Assembly (NCBI RefSeq): GCF_022965805.1
Contig: NC_133104.1
Location: 23,866,069 to 23,930,068 of the forward strand
Source: Primulina eburnea
Taxonomy: Eukaryota; Streptophyta; Magnoliopsida; Lamiales; Gesneriaceae
Length of the DNA stretch: 64,000 nucleotides
Direction of reading: 5' to 3'
In this document: piece by piece, positions 45,921 through 57,627 of the stretch
Layout: the number at the start of each line of letters is the position of its first letter
Position numbering within the stretch: the first letter of the stretch is position 1
Program-made: the position numbers and the translations under genes
The notes under the pieces: model-generated
The model's input: the letters and a program-made list of their open reading frames with translations, nothing else
Databases searched by the model: none
Told to the model about the DNA's origin: nothing

Positions 45921-46512
45921 TCACAATTTTCCTCTGGTTTTGCATCCAGAAACGGCTTCAACGCCTTCTATAAGTCGAGGATATGCTTCCCATCCAATTT
46001 TCTTATAAATTGGCAAACATGGTTATTTTTAGTTGGATTCCCAAGACTATGACACTAATCTTGAAATTGTTTCCATAAACGGAGAAGTTCAATATGCACA
46101 TGTCCACTAGAATGCGTCTCAAGAGTCAATAAGATGTTATCTAAAGACTCCTTACTCAGCCCATTCTTAATAAAACCAATTTTATCTTCTCTGTTATCGG
46201 AAACACATCCCAAAGATCTGCATCGTTTGTCACAAGTCCATTTGCACACTTATGACAAACCCCTAACTTTTTGGCCCTTCGTTTTTTCGTATAAGTGCTT
46301 TTTCCTAATCCAGGCAAATACCGAATGAGCAATGATTGTGGAACTTCTCCTCCTAATCGGACCTTAGCTTCTATTACAAGACGAATATATTCTGAAATTC
46401 CTTTTCGCATTAACAATCTCAATCTTTCACACCTACCTGCATAAATTTTTCTTAGAACATTTTCAGAAACAGAGGTAAAATATTTACAAATTTTTGAGAG
46501 ATTTTCAGCCAT
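45921..46512 (-). pseudogene. Unidentified cysteine-rich protein, extra ORF of the Athila element
   Basis: Starts MAENLSKICKYFTSVSENVL at 46512 on the sense strand of the element, about 150 bp after integrase and 160 bp before the LOG-like gene. It has a helical N-terminus with basic patches, a basic run (YTKKRRAKKLGVCHKC) and then, after a one-base frameshift near 46245, a second cysteine cluster (CDKRCRSLGC) and a tail to a TAG near 46056. The same frame then stays open to a TGA at 45921. A basic run just before a CxxC...C...C cluster is reminiscent of small cysteine-rich nucleic-acid-binding proteins of filamentous plant RNA viruses, but this is an impression, not an identification. It could also be a host zinc-finger fragment. 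Confidence 0.5.
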
Positions 46513-46663
46513 TTTGAAAAGAAAAAAAATGATTTTTTTATTTTTGTATCAGCAATTGTGGGAAACTGATTTAACCGACTATGAGAGTCACGGAGTACCG
46601 TTATCCGCCATTTAACCGGGAAAATAAAAAGATTAAGGAAACCTGAAATAAAAACAAACAAAA

Positions 46664-49405
46664 TTAAATGCAACATAAAAATTTAAGGATCAGAAAGGGA
46701 AATAAACTCTTCTTGAAATATTTCATTTTCCAAAAATGTTTAAGACTTTGTCCATTCACTTTAAAAATATCACCATTTTTAGGATTTTCAATATCCACAG
46801 CTCCATAAGGATACACATGCTTTACAACATATGGTCCTGTCCATCTAGATCGTAATTTTCCTGAGAATATGTGAAGTCGAGAATTATAAAGCAAAACTTT
46901 TTTACCATTCTCAAAAGATTTTATATGAATTGTCTTATCATGAAATAATTTGATTTTTGCTTTATAAATCGTTGAATTCTCATACGCATCATTTCTGAGT
47001 TCATCAAGTTCATTAAGTTGCAATTTGCGCAATTTGTTGCAATCATCCATGCTTGAATTAAAAGTTTTGATCACCCAATAAGCTTTATGTTCCAATTCCA
47101 CAAGCAAATGGCAATGTTTTCCGTAAACCAACCTATAGGGAGACATATTCAATTATGTTTTAAAAGTTGTTCGATATACCCAAAGTGCATCATAAAGTCG
47201 CAGATACCAATCTTTTCTATTTGAGTTAACAGTTTTTTCAAAAATTTTCTTTATCTCTCTATTAGCTAATTCAACTTGCCCATTTGTTTGAGGATGATAA
47301 GGAGTAGTTACTTTGTGAGTAATTCCATATTTTTTCATTAATGAAGCAAATGATTTATTAACAAAGTGAGTTCTCCCATCACTTATCATGGCTCGAGGAA
47401 TTCCAAATCTACTAAAAATATTTTCTTTCAAAAATTTGATGATGATTTTATGATAATTTGTTCGACATGGAATTGCCTCTATCCATTTGGAAACATAATC
47501 AACTGCAACTAAAATATACAAGTATCCAAACGACGGTGAAAAAGGTCTCATAAAATCAATTCTCCAACAGTCAAAGATTTCAATTTCAATTTCAATGATA
47601 GGATTCAAAGGCATCATATTTCTTTTTGAAATCGCACCCAATTTTTGACAATTTTCACAGATCTTGCAGATTTAGTGGGTGTCTTTAAACAAAGTGGGCC
47701 AATAAAATCTACACTGCAAAATTTTTGCAACCGTTTTCTTTGAAGAAAAATTTTCTCCGCATGCTTCTGAATGACAATTTAATGACACTACTTACCATTT
47801 TGTTTTGTATGCAACATCGAAAAATTTGATCTGGGCAATACTTGAACAGATACGGATCATCCCTATAAAAAATTTTACCTCATTCAAAAATTTTCTTTTA
47901 TCTTGAGAACTCCATTGCGGTGGCATTTTTCCTGACACGAGAAAATTTACTATGTTAGAAAACCAAGGTGTAGTAGTAACTGAAAATAGATGTTCATCAG
48001 GAAAATTATCGTAAATTGGTGTCATTTCACAAGATGATCTTGTTACTAGTTTCGATAAATGATCGGCTACGACATTCTCGGTTCCTTTTTTTATCTTCAA
48101 TCACAATGTCAATTCTTGGAGCAACAAAATCCATCGTATCAGTCGTGTCTTTGCATCCTGTTTGGTCAACAAATATCTAATAGCAGAATGATCAGTAAAC
48201 ACAATAGTCGTTGATCCAATCAAATAAGAACGAAATTTATCTAATGCAAATATTACAGCAAGTAGTTCTTTTTCAGTTGTGGAGTAATTCATTTGATCAT
48301 TGTTTAAAGTTCTACTTGCATAATATATCATGTAAGGCTTACCGTTTCTTCTTTGACCCAGTAATACATCGACTGCATAATCACTCGCATTGCACATGAT
48401 TTCAAATGGTAAAGACCAATCAGGAGGTTGCATGATAGGAGCTGATGTTAAATGTCGAATGATTTTATCAAAAGCATTTTGACATTCTTGAGTCCACTCA
48501 AGTGCAGTTTCTTTTGTTAAGAGGTTACAAATGAGTTTAGAGATTGAACTAAAGTCTTTTATAAATCTCCTATAAAATCCAGCATGTCCCAAAAATGAGC
48601 GAATTTCTTTAATGGTTTTTAGAGGGGGTAAATTCGCAATGACATCAACTTTGGTTTTATCAACTTCAATTCCATGAGATGACACGAAATGTCCTAGAAC
48701 AATCCCAGAAGTAATCATGTAATGACATTTTTCCCAATTTAAATTAAGACATTTTTCCTCGCATCTTTTTAAAACTTTTTCCAAATTTTCAAGACAATTA
48801 TCAAATGTATTCCCAAAAACAGTTAAATCATCCATGAAAATCTCCAAACAATTTTCAACCATGTCGCTAAAAATGCTTAGCATACATCTTTGAAATGTGG
48901 CTGGGGCATTACATAATCCAAATGTCATCCTTCTAAATGCAAATGTTCCAAAAGGACATGTGAATGTAGTTTTATCTTGATCTTCGAGTGCAATGGGAAT
49001 TTGATAATAACCTGAATATCCATAAAAAAAAAAAACAGTAGTATGGATGACCTGCTACTCTTTCTAAAATTTGATTCAAAAATGTTAATGGAAAATGATC
49101 TTTTCTAGTGGCTTCATTTAATTTTCTATAATCAATACACATCCGCCAACTAGATGGGACTTGACTTGTTAACAATTCACCTTTTTCATTTTTTATCATT
49201 GTGATGCCAGATTTTTTTGGAACTACTTCTGTTGGGCTTACCCACTTACTATCAGAAATAGGGTAGATAATCCCAACATCAAGTATTTTGAGAACTTCAG
49301 TTTTCACAACATCTTTCATGTGTGGATTTAATCTCCTTTGTGGTTGTTGAGATGTTTTTGCATTTTCTTCTAAGTGAATTTTGTGAGTGAAAATTAGTGG
49401 ATTAA
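46664..49405 (-). pseudogene. Athila element pol: RT, RNase H, integrase
   Basis: Minus-strand pol after the nested insertion. RT begins with KTEVLKILDVGIIYPISDSK and WRMCIDYRKLNEAT at 49319-48972. A run of A at about 49021-49032 breaks the frame. It resumes at 48928 with [16 protein letters not shown] and the catalytic FMDDLTVFG, then RNase H ([37 protein letters not shown]). 48100-47792 holds the RNase H end (ENVVADHLSKL). Integrase is at 47641-47153 ([35 protein letters not shown]) and 47152-46664 ([42 protein letters not shown]). Stops and shifts between pieces show decay. Upstream, NPLIFTHKIHLEE runs to the insertion point at 49405. Confidence 0.93.
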
Positions 49406-50760
49406 TGTGAGTACCCGGACGCTAATCAAGTTCTTAATCATCATTGGGACTAATTAATCAATTATAATAAACAGGGTCTAAATTTTTTTTTTAAAAATGC
49501 GGAAGGTAATGGAATCAAACTCCTATACATATCAGTATAAAAGTATAACTCTGATAAAATATACAATCATACACATCTCAGGTTCAACCACTAACTATCA
49601 AGTGTTTAAACCCTATCTCTAGTCCAAGGCCGTAGTCTCCACGCTACTCGATCTTTCTTCACCTTTGTCACCCTGAACCTGTCCCACCTGTTGTCATGCA
49701 CACATACAGACAAGAAAACAGCCGGATAACTCCGGTGAGATATAAATATCCCAGTATAAACAATGTATCAATGCAATCATATAAAACATATACAAAAGCA
49801 GAAACAATCATTAAAAACATGTATCCAATCTGACTACATGAATTAATACGAATCTGTATTTAAAACAATGTCTTGTTATCTTATCTCAATTTATTTCTAA
49901 TCTAGGGATCCCAATCTAATTTAGACTTTGGTATGCTGTATCGAATTTCTACAATAGACGTCGATCTACATCTAAGCTCATCGATACACCGTAAGTCTAG
50001 AGTCTCAGCGGTTCTGACAGAGACTCTGCGGTTCTGCCCTAGCTAGGCTGATCTGCCCTAGACTCAACCTCTGACTCTGCTCTAATTCAATAAATTAACA
50101 TATCAATCTGATAATCTGCAAATATCAACGCAATAAAAAAAAGTATGTGATTTAGGGAAACTCAAGTCAAACCTAACTCGAGTTGTGCAATCCCGAATCA
50201 ACATTTATTTATACCTTTCTTGCTGTCGCTCTGATACAGTCGAAGTCTTGATTCAAAGTCTGTCACTGTTCAATCTGGCAATGAAAATATCAATATTCTG
50301 TATCAATATTCTAATCAAATCACAACATCTCTCTTTTATCAGATTCTGACGGTTCAACAGTACAATCTTGCGATACTGATAATATGATATCAGTCTAAAC
50401 CAATTCCAATAATTTACAATCAATCACCGTACAATCTGATACCATTTCTAGTCCATTTCATTCTGAAATTCATAACAATTCCATATTCAGCCCGTTTCTT
50501 AATCTGACTTCGATTCTACGCTGTCTAACATGTCAAGAACAACATATATGACGTGTATTCAATTCTAACAACATCATAATTTCCAAACATGTCAAAACGT
50601 AGTAAAACTTACGTCTAGGTGAAGCCTGTGTTGATAGGAACATAGTACCGAAGTCGGAATTAAAATCTAACGGACGGATTGATCGTAAAATCGAATTCTA
50701 AAATTTAAAAGCCAATTTCCTCGGAGCTTCGATTTCTTTTTCCTTTCTGAAGAAAGTTGC

Positions 50761-50763
<3 letters not shown>

Positions 50764-50831
<68 letters not shown>

Positions 50832-50840
50832 TATATATAT
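50764..50840. repeat. (AT)n microsatellite in the 3' LTR
   Basis: A long AT dinucleotide run with one short AAAT interruption. It is clearly longer than the equivalent in the 5' LTR (58978-59028). The tyrosine/isoleucine-repeat frames over it are artefacts. Confidence 0.97.
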
Positions 50841-50885
50841 ACCAACGTACATGCAAAAATCCAAGTGGCTCGGTGTGCCTACTGC

Positions 50886-51085
50886 ACGTCTCGCGCATAT
50901 GCGCGCCCACTTTCCGCGCATATGCGCGCCCTATTCGGCGCATATGCGCGAGGTTTCTGCTCAAAATACCCCCCTCTCGGGTTGTCTCGCGCATGTGCGC
51001 GAGTTTAAGGCGCGCATGTGCGCCAACCCTACTGGAACCCTCGCGCATGTGCGTGCATATAGTCGCGCATGTGCGCCGATGCTAC
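50886..51085 (-). repeat. CGCGCATATGCGCG / CGCGCATGTGCGCG cassette, 3' LTR
   Basis: Seven units of a palindrome, TCGCGCATATGCGCGC or TCGCGCATGTGCGCGA and variants, spaced about 20-45 bp, about 120-320 bp from the U3 start of this minus-strand LTR. Confidence 0.93.
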
Positions 51086-51207
51086 TGTTCTCGCACATCA
51101 ATTTTCACACGTGATCTCATTTCGTGTCTCGGTTAGCCTTTTCACAATCGTCTCGATTAAAAATCTATAATCGTAATTTAACACGACATAAAATCTCGGG
51201 CATTACA

Positions 51208-51221
51208 TTTCTCCCCCCCTA
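51208..51221 (-). promoter_or_regulatory. Polypurine tract of chromovirus 2
   Basis: Minus strand reads TTAGGGGGGGAGAAA directly before the 3' LTR start TGTAATGCCC. Confidence 0.9.
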
Positions 51222-51689
51222 AGATACGATTTCGTCCTCGAAATCACAAACATTCAATCGTATCAATAAGGAATATATATATACAAAACTGTATAATAAA
51301 TTTACATTATCGAAACAACTCTGGGAATTCTTGTCTCATATCTGATTCAGTCTCCCAAGTTGCTTCTTCAGTGCCATGACGAGTCCATTGAACTTTTACA
51401 AGTGGAATAGTCTTCGTTCTGAGCTGTTTTTCTTTACGATCAATAATCTGAATCGGTTTTTCCATATATCTCAACATCTTATCCAGTTCGGCCTCGTCTG
51501 GTTGAATAGCATGTGAAGCATCAGGAAGATATTTCCTTAACAACGATACATGAAAGACATCATGTATCCCAGATAATGAAGGCGGTAAAGCAAGTCGATA
51601 GGCACGATCTCCTATCTTCTCAAGAATTTCATAAGGCCCAATGTATCGTGGCACTACAAGAAAAACCACATACAACAACACACATACGA

Positions 51690-52510
51690 CAACGGTTTTT
51701 GTGCAAAACCGTTGTCGTAGAGTTTTTAACAACGGTTTTAGCCAAAACCGTTGTCTTTTTGGGATCAAAGACAACGGTTTTAAACAACTGTTGTCTTTGG
51801 GGGGTCAAAGACAACGGTTTTAGGGTCAATAACAACGGTTCATAGAACCGTTGTCTATTAGCGTGTTTTTTTTGGGCTACGACAACGGTTTTTAAAAACC
51901 GTTGTCTATTAGCGGTTTTTTTTTTGCTACGACAACGGTTTTTAAAAACCGTTGTCTATTAGCGTTTCTTCTTTGGCCTACGACAACGGTTTTTAAAACC
52001 GTTGTCTATTATTGTGTTTTTTTGGACAATGACAACGGTTTTTTCAAACCGTTGTCTATTAGCGGTTTTTTTCGAGCTACGACAACGGTTTTTAAAAAAC
52101 CGTTGTCGTAGAATTTTTTAAAATAATTTGTAGCGTGTATTTTTAGACAATCGACAACGGTTTAAGAAAACACAACGTTAATTAGCGACGGTTTTAGCGA
52201 CGGTTTTAGGACAAAACACAACGTAAATTAGCGACGGTTTCATATATACCGTCGCTAAACTCATTTTAGCGATGGTTTAGCCAAATCCCGTCGCGAATTT
52301 CAAAAATTCGATCCCGCCTTGTTTTCCCTCCATTTGTAGCGACGGTTATATACATACCATCGCTACATTCATATTAGCGACGGTTTAAACAAAAACCGTT
52401 GCTATATTTTGCGACAGCTTCATGTAAAACCGTCGCTATATTGATTATAGCGACGGTATGCAAAACGTCTGTCGCTAAATTTAGCGACGCTTAAGACAAA
52501 ACCCGTCGCA
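51690..52510. repeat. Left subterminal array of the CACTA element
   Basis: Outer zone (51690-52190): many copies of ACAACGGTTTT paired with AAAACCGTTGT, often with AGCGNTTTTTT spacers. Inner zone (52185-52510): GCGACGGTTT with AAACCGTCGC or variants. Such repeats suit subterminal transposase-binding sites known in CACTA elements. Confidence 0.9.
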
Positions 52511-52559
52511 GATTTAAAAAATTCAATCCCGCCTATTTCTCCCCCCATTTTCTTCCACC

Positions 52560-52860
52560 ACTCTCTATAAATACATACAAATTCACTCCATTTTCTTCCA
52601 CTTCACTTCACCAAACTTAAATTTTTTCTCATTTACACGATTTTACAACTTCATAACACTTAAAATTTTTATCACTTACACAATTTTATCACTTCACAAC
52701 ACTTAAAATTTTTATCTCTTACACGATTTTTTTATCATTTCAAAACAATTAAAATTTTATCTTTTACACGATTTTATTACTTCACGACATTTAAAGTTTT
52801 TATCTCTTACAAGATTGTACCAATTCACAATACAAATTTATAAAATTCTTAATTTTTTTT
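52560..52860 (+). promoter_or_regulatory. CACTA centre: TATA-like box followed by tandem repeats
   Basis: CTCTCTATAAATACAT at about 52561-52576 is a good plant TATA match, read on the plus strand. From about 52625 to 52830 a unit of some 50-55 bp is repeated four times (TTACACGATTTTA...ACACTTAAAATTTTTATC). There is no ORF after it, so this may be the remnant promoter and leader of a lost transposase gene. Confidence 0.5.
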
Positions 52861-52879
52861 TTATTTTACGTAAAATATT

Positions 52880-53245
52880 AGCGACGGACTTAAAAATCGT
52901 CGCAAAATAGCGACAGTATTTTAAAATAAATACTGTCGCTACATTTAGCGACGGGTTTTAAAACCGTCGCAATAAATATTAGCGACGGTTTTAAAAAAAC
53001 CGTCGCAAAATGCTGCTACGACAACGGTTTTATTTGCGACGGTTTTCATTGTCGTCGCAAATTTTAATAGCAAAATCGTTGTCGTTGATAGAAAATACAA
53101 CGGTTTAACACCGTTGCAAAACCGTTGTCGTTGGTAGAAAAGACAACGGTTTAAAACCGTTGTCGTTGAAGATACTTTCAACAACACCCTCAGTTACAAC
53201 AGTCGAAAATGGCCTACGTTTATCCGTTGTCGTTTGGCGTTTTTG
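52880..53245. repeat. Right subterminal array of the CACTA element
   Basis: Mirror order of the left array: GCGACGG/CCGTCGC words first (52880-53045), then ACAACGG/CCGTTGT words towards the terminus (53025-53245). Confidence 0.9.
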
Positions 53246-55566
53246 TTGTAGTGTGGAGACAGTTTCCCTTTCTTGCCAAATCTGACAACTCCTCTGAAAG
53301 GTGAAATCTTTAGAAATACTCGGTCTCCTACCTCAAATACCAACGGTCAACGTCGAACATTGGCATATTTGGCTTGTCTGTCTTGTGCTGCCTTCATTTT
53401 CTTCCGAATTATCTTCACTTTTTCTGTCATATCTCTGATCATATCAGGTCCAATCTCAGGTACTTTAGAGATATCATCCTTCTTTCCGTACAACGCTTCA
53501 AATGGTGCCATTTCAATACTCGTCTGATAGCTGTTGTTGTACGAAAACTCACAAAGAGGCAATGCATCTTGCCAAATAGTGCCAAAATCTAGCACTACTG
53601 CTCTCATCATATCCTCCAGTGTTTGGATAGTCCGCTCTGACTGTCCGTCGGTCTGTGGATGATATGCGGTACTCAGATGTAACTTCGTACCGAGAGCCTG
53701 CAATAAACTCTGCCAGAAGTGCGAAGTAAATCGAGGATCAAGGTCTGATACGATAGACTTCGGCACTCCATGTAATCTGACCACTTCTCTGACATAGATC
53801 TCTGCCATCTGGTCAAATCTGTACGTCATCTTGTACGGAATAAAACATGCGGATTTGGTCAATCTGTCAATAACGACCCAAATCGCATCACAACCTCGGG
53901 AAGAACGCGGTAGCTGCGTCACAAAATCCATGGAAATGTGATCCCATATCCATTCAGGAATGGACAAACTCTGTAATAAACCTCCTGGTTTCTTTCTCTC
54001 TGCTTTCACCTGTTGGCAATTCAGACATTTGGAAACAAATTCGGCAATGTCAGTCTTCATTTGTTTCCACCAAAACTGTCTTTTCAAATCGTTGTACATC
54101 TTTCTGCCACCAGGATGAATACTGAATCGACTGTTGTCCGCTTCTGACAATATCTGTCGTCTCAAATCTGAAAAATTCGGCAAAACCAGACGATTATTCA
54201 CATACAATACATTATCCTGTACTTGATACTCCGATCGATGCCCTGTTCTGACCATCGCTACTGATTTCTGTACATTCTGATCAACTTTCTGAGCTGCCTT
54301 AATTCTTAAGATCAAATCTGGTTCTACTTGCACTATATAGAGTCTCAACGGTCTATAATCTTTTTCAAATGCTAATCCAGACAAACAGCAGTATTCTATC
54401 AAATTTGAAACACCAATCGTCGATAAGGATAAAGAACATACCTTTCGACTCAGTGCGTCTGCTGCTGCATTAGACTTTCCTGGATAATATTTGATTTCAC
54501 AATCAAAATCTTTAAGCAAATCAAGCCATCTTCGCTGTATCATATTCAATTCGGATTGTGAAACCAGATATTTCAAACTCTTATGATCAGAATATATATC
54601 AAACTTCTCCCCGTAAAGATAATGTCGCCATATCTTTAATGCAAAGACAATGGCTGTCAATTCAAGGTCATGAATTGGATAACGGGTCTCATGTGGTTTA
54701 AGTTGTCTTGAGGCATAAGCAATAACATGCCCTCGTTGCATCAGCACACATCCCAACCCTCTGTGAGAAGCGTCGCAATAAACCACAAAATTACCAGTAC
54801 CGGATGGAATAGTCAACACTGGGGCACTGGTCAACCTCTTTTTCAACTCCAGAAAACTGGTCTCGCATTCTTCAGACCAAACAAATGGAGCATTCTTCTG
54901 AGTCAACTGAGTAATTGGTTTAGCTATACTCGAGAAATCTTTAATAAAACGGCGGTAATATCCTGCTAAACCCATGAAACTGAGAATTTCGGGTACTGAC
55001 GTCGGTCTTGGCCAAGAAATCACGGCTTCCACTTTACTGGGATCCACCGATATCCCATCTCCGGATATAATATGACCCAGAAATACTACCTGTCTTAACC
55101 AAAACTCACATTTTGACAGTTTAGCATATAATTTCTTAGCCCTTAAAATTCGCAACACAGTTCTTAAATACTCAGCATGCTCACTCATATTCTTTGAATA
55201 AATCAAAATATCGTCGATGAAAATAATCACAAAATCATCGAGATATTTCTGGAAAATATGGTTCATCAATCCCATAAATACAGCTGGAGCATTCGTCAAA
55301 CCAAATGGCATGACAATAAATTCATAGTGTCCATACCTGGTTCTGAATGTTGTCTTTGAGATATCAGAATCTCTGACTCTCAGCTGATGGTATCCCGATC
55401 TCAAATCGATCTTGGAATATACTGAAGAACCCTGCAACTGATCGAATAAATCATCAATACGAGGCAAAGGATATTTATTCTTTATCGTTGCCTTGTTCAG
55501 TTGCCGATAGTCGATACAGAGTCTCATCGAACCGTCTTTCTTTCTCTCAAACAGTACTGGAGCACC

Positions 55567-57372
55567 TCAAGGAGAAACACTCGGTCTGATGTACCCCTTG
55601 GCCAGTAAGTCTTCCAGCTGATTCTTCAATTCTTTCAATTCAACTGGTGCCATTCTGTACGGAGCTCTAGAGATCGGCACTGTACCTGACATCAATTCAA
55701 TGCTGAAGTCTATCTCTCTAACTGGAGGTAATCCCGGGATCTCATCTGGGAAGACATCATCAAACTCACGTACCACTGGCAGGTCTGCCAATGCTGGACT
55801 CGACTTCAGTAAATCTACTGAATATAGAAGGAATCCTTCTGCTCCTTTCTGTAACAATCGAGTCATAGATAATACGGATATTAAAGGAATTCTCGATCTA
55901 GAACCCTTACCGTAAAATTTCCACTCTTCAGCCATATCTGGTATGAATCTCACTATTTTGTGGAAAAAATCAACTGTAGCTCTGTACTTGGTCAGCATAT
56001 CAATACCGATAATACAATCAAAGTCAAACAATCTAAGTACGATGCAATCTAACTCAATCTCATGCCCGTCATACTGTAGCATACAATGCTTAACATAATT
56101 TACGGATATCAAACCTGTCCCCAAAGGCGAAGAGACAGACACTACAGTAGCTAAAGACTCTACAGGCAATGCATGACTTAATGCAAATCGTTCAGAAATA
56201 AATGTGTGTGAAGCACCGGTATCAATTAATACATAAGCAGGGTAACCACATAAAGAACAGTTACCTGCCACAACATCATCTGGTGCTTCCTGGGCCTGCT
56301 CCTCTGTCAAAGCGAATACTCTGACCTGCTGTCTAGGAGGCTGGCTACCCGTCTGGCTTCCTCCTGGCCTCTGCTGTGACTGAGCTGGCGCTGGCTGAAA
56401 TGTGTGGACAGCAGCTGATCGTCTCTCAGTCTGTGCTGCTGATCCTGATGACTCGGCCCCTTGAGATCTTTGGGAACCTCTCTGGGGACACACTTTAGCA
56501 AAGTGTCCCGGCTGGTTACAGATGTTGCAACTACCAGTCACTCCCTGGCATTGTTCAGTTGCATGTCTTCCTCCGCAAGTCTTGCAATAAACTCCAGTGT
56601 AACTCTGGATCTGTCTGGAACCACCGGAGCTAGAAGAACTACTGCCAGATTTCTTGAATTGCTTTCCTCTGGCTTTCAAAAATTCTTTCTTTCTTCCACT
56701 GCTACTGCCACCCTCAAATCTGGGAGGTGGTTGCTGTGGTCTCGGTGCTGGAGGCACAAATGAAGCACTTTTCTGTCTCATCAGATCGGCTTCTACTCCC
56801 TTAGCTCTGTTCAAGGCGTCAGTAAAATTATTCGGTCGCCCTGTGTTCACCAATGTGAAAATATAGGGGTTCAGGCCATTGATGAACTGGTCGGCAGTAG
56901 CTTCCTCGCTGTCAGCCACATGTGGAGCAAATTTCAACAAGGTGGAGAATTTGGACACGTATTCTTCTATGTTCATCTGTCCTTGCTTTAGATTGGCAAA
57001 TTCCGCCCCCTTGTCCTTTTGGTATGACACTGGAAAGAATCGTTGATAAAACTCAGTTCTGAATATATTCCAGGTAATAGTCGTACCTCTATGCTCCATG
57101 GCTCTCTTTCTCGTAATCCACCAGTCCTTTGCAACATCGTGTAACTGGTGTCCAATCAATTTCACTCTCTTCTCGTCTGTATACTCCAAGGATTCGAACA
57201 ACATCTCTATATCATCGAGCCAACTCTCGCATTCTACAGCGTTCTCTGTTCCTTTCAAGGTTGGCGGATGAAATGACTGAAATCGTTTCAGTAATGTTTC
57301 CATTGGAGTCAGGGAAACATCCATTGGAGGATTTGATGTACTTCCCTGTTCTGGTACTCGTCTCGGAGGCAT
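55567..57372 (-). CDS. Chromovirus 2 gag-protease (601 codons)
   Basis: Open frame from MPPRRVPEQGSTSNPPMD to a TGA that replaces a tryptophan codon of the RT N-terminus. Capsid domain at residues about 50-210 (ESWLDDIEMLFESLEY, DWWITRKRAME, FYQRFFPVSYQKDKGAEFAN, MNIEEYVSKFSTLLKFAPHV). A basic, serine-rich linker. Two zinc knuckles: CKTCGGRHATEQC and CNICNQPGHFAKVC. Protease with active site IDTGASHTFIS and CIIGIDMLTKYRATVDF. Then the linker to RT (FPDEIPGLPPVREIDFSIEL). It would assemble virus-like particles and process the polyprotein. The start is supported by the leader and by similarity to the MPPRR start of chromovirus 1. It is intact apart from the terminal nonsense codon. Confidence 0.93.
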   Translation of the reverse strand: MPPRRVPEQGSTSNPPMDVSLTPMETLLKRFQSFHPPTLKGTENAVECESWLDDIEMLFESLEYTDEKRVKLIGHQLHDVAKDWWITRKRAMEHRGTTITWNIFRTEFYQRFFPVSYQKDKGAEFANLKQGQMNIEEYVSKFSTLLKFAPHVADSEEATADQFINGLNPYIFTLVNTGRPNNFTDALNRAKGVEADLMRQKSASFVPPAPRPQQPPPRFEGGSSSGRKKEFLKARGKQFKKSGSSSSSSGGSRQIQSYTGVYCKTCGGRHATEQCQGVTGSCNICNQPGHFAKVCPQRGSQRSQGAESSGSAAQTERRSAAVHTFQPAPAQSQQRPGGSQTGSQPPRQQVRVFALTEEQAQEAPDDVVAGNCSLCGYPAYVLIDTGASHTFISERFALSHALPVESLATVVSVSSPLGTGLISVNYVKHCMLQYDGHEIELDCIVLRLFDFDCIIGIDMLTKYRATVDFFHKIVRFIPDMAEEWKFYGKGSRSRIPLISVLSMTRLLQKGAEGFLLYSVDLLKSSPALADLPVVREFDDVFPDEIPGLPPVREIDFSIELMSGTVPISRAPYRMAPVELKELKNQLEDLLAKGYIRPSVSP

Positions 57373-57614
57373 ATCTGATAATCAAATACATTAGTAACAA
57401 ATACCACAATTCTGTTTCAATCCTCCTCTGATCATCTTACTGCTGATCTAGAATCATTACTGATCCAATCTCAATAAAACATATTACTATATCAAATCAG
57501 ATAAACAAGTAACATGTATTAAAGCAGTAAGACATGCTAGCATTCAAAAGCAGGAAAGAAAACCTCAATCTACCCCGCTCACTAGCCTCTTCTATCTCAA
57601 TCTAAAGGATCTAT

Positions 57615-57627
57615 CGCTCTGATACCA
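57615..57627 (-). promoter_or_regulatory. Primer-binding site (initiator tRNA-Met), chromovirus 2
   Basis: CGCTCTGATACCA on the plus strand is the complement of TGGTATCAGAGCG, five bases inside the 5' LTR. Confidence 0.92.

Larger units (their letters stand above)
49406..51207 (-). repeat. 3' LTR of chromovirus 2
   Basis: TGTGAGTACCCGG...GGGCATTACA on the plus strand, 1802 bp, the partner of 57633-59410. The length difference comes mostly from the (AT)n tract and the GC-rich cassette. Confidence 0.95.
51652..53253. mobile_element. Non-autonomous CACTA element, 1602 bp
   Basis: Termini CACTACAAGAAAAAC and, on the right, TTTTGTTGTAGTG, flanked by the 3-bp duplication TGG (51649-51651 and 53254-53256). 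There is no transposase ORF. Both subterminal regions are filled with short inverted motifs, and the centre has a TATA-like site and tandem repeats. It lies inside the chromodomain-side coding region of chromovirus 2. Confidence 0.95.
51307..55566 (-). pseudogene. Chromovirus 2 pol: RT, RNase H, integrase, chromodomain (interrupted)
   Basis: The 726-codon frame 55527-53347 holds RT ([31 protein letters not shown], catalytic FIDDILIYS), RNase H ([30 protein letters not shown]) and integrase ([52 protein letters not shown]). It ends at a TGA after KYANVRR; the frame continues beyond it. At 53254 it is cut by the CACTA element and resumes at 51651 with [19 protein letters not shown] and a chromodomain ([20 protein letters not shown]) ending FPELFR. 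Removing the insertion and one TSD restores phase. Upstream, a TGA at about 55576-55578 separates pol from gag-protease where this family has tryptophan. Integrase seems to lack about eight residues after LYGKK. Confidence 0.93.

Noticed and set aside
50761..51114. Tyrosine/isoleucine-repeat proteins over the AT tracts (also 58971-59339)
   Set aside because: They are translations of an (AT)n microsatellite and a palindromic cassette in LTRs.
51690..53245. CRISPR-like array
   Set aside because: Repeats are short, inverted and irregularly spaced, lie inside CACTA termini with a 3-bp duplication, and the DNA is a plant nuclear genome.
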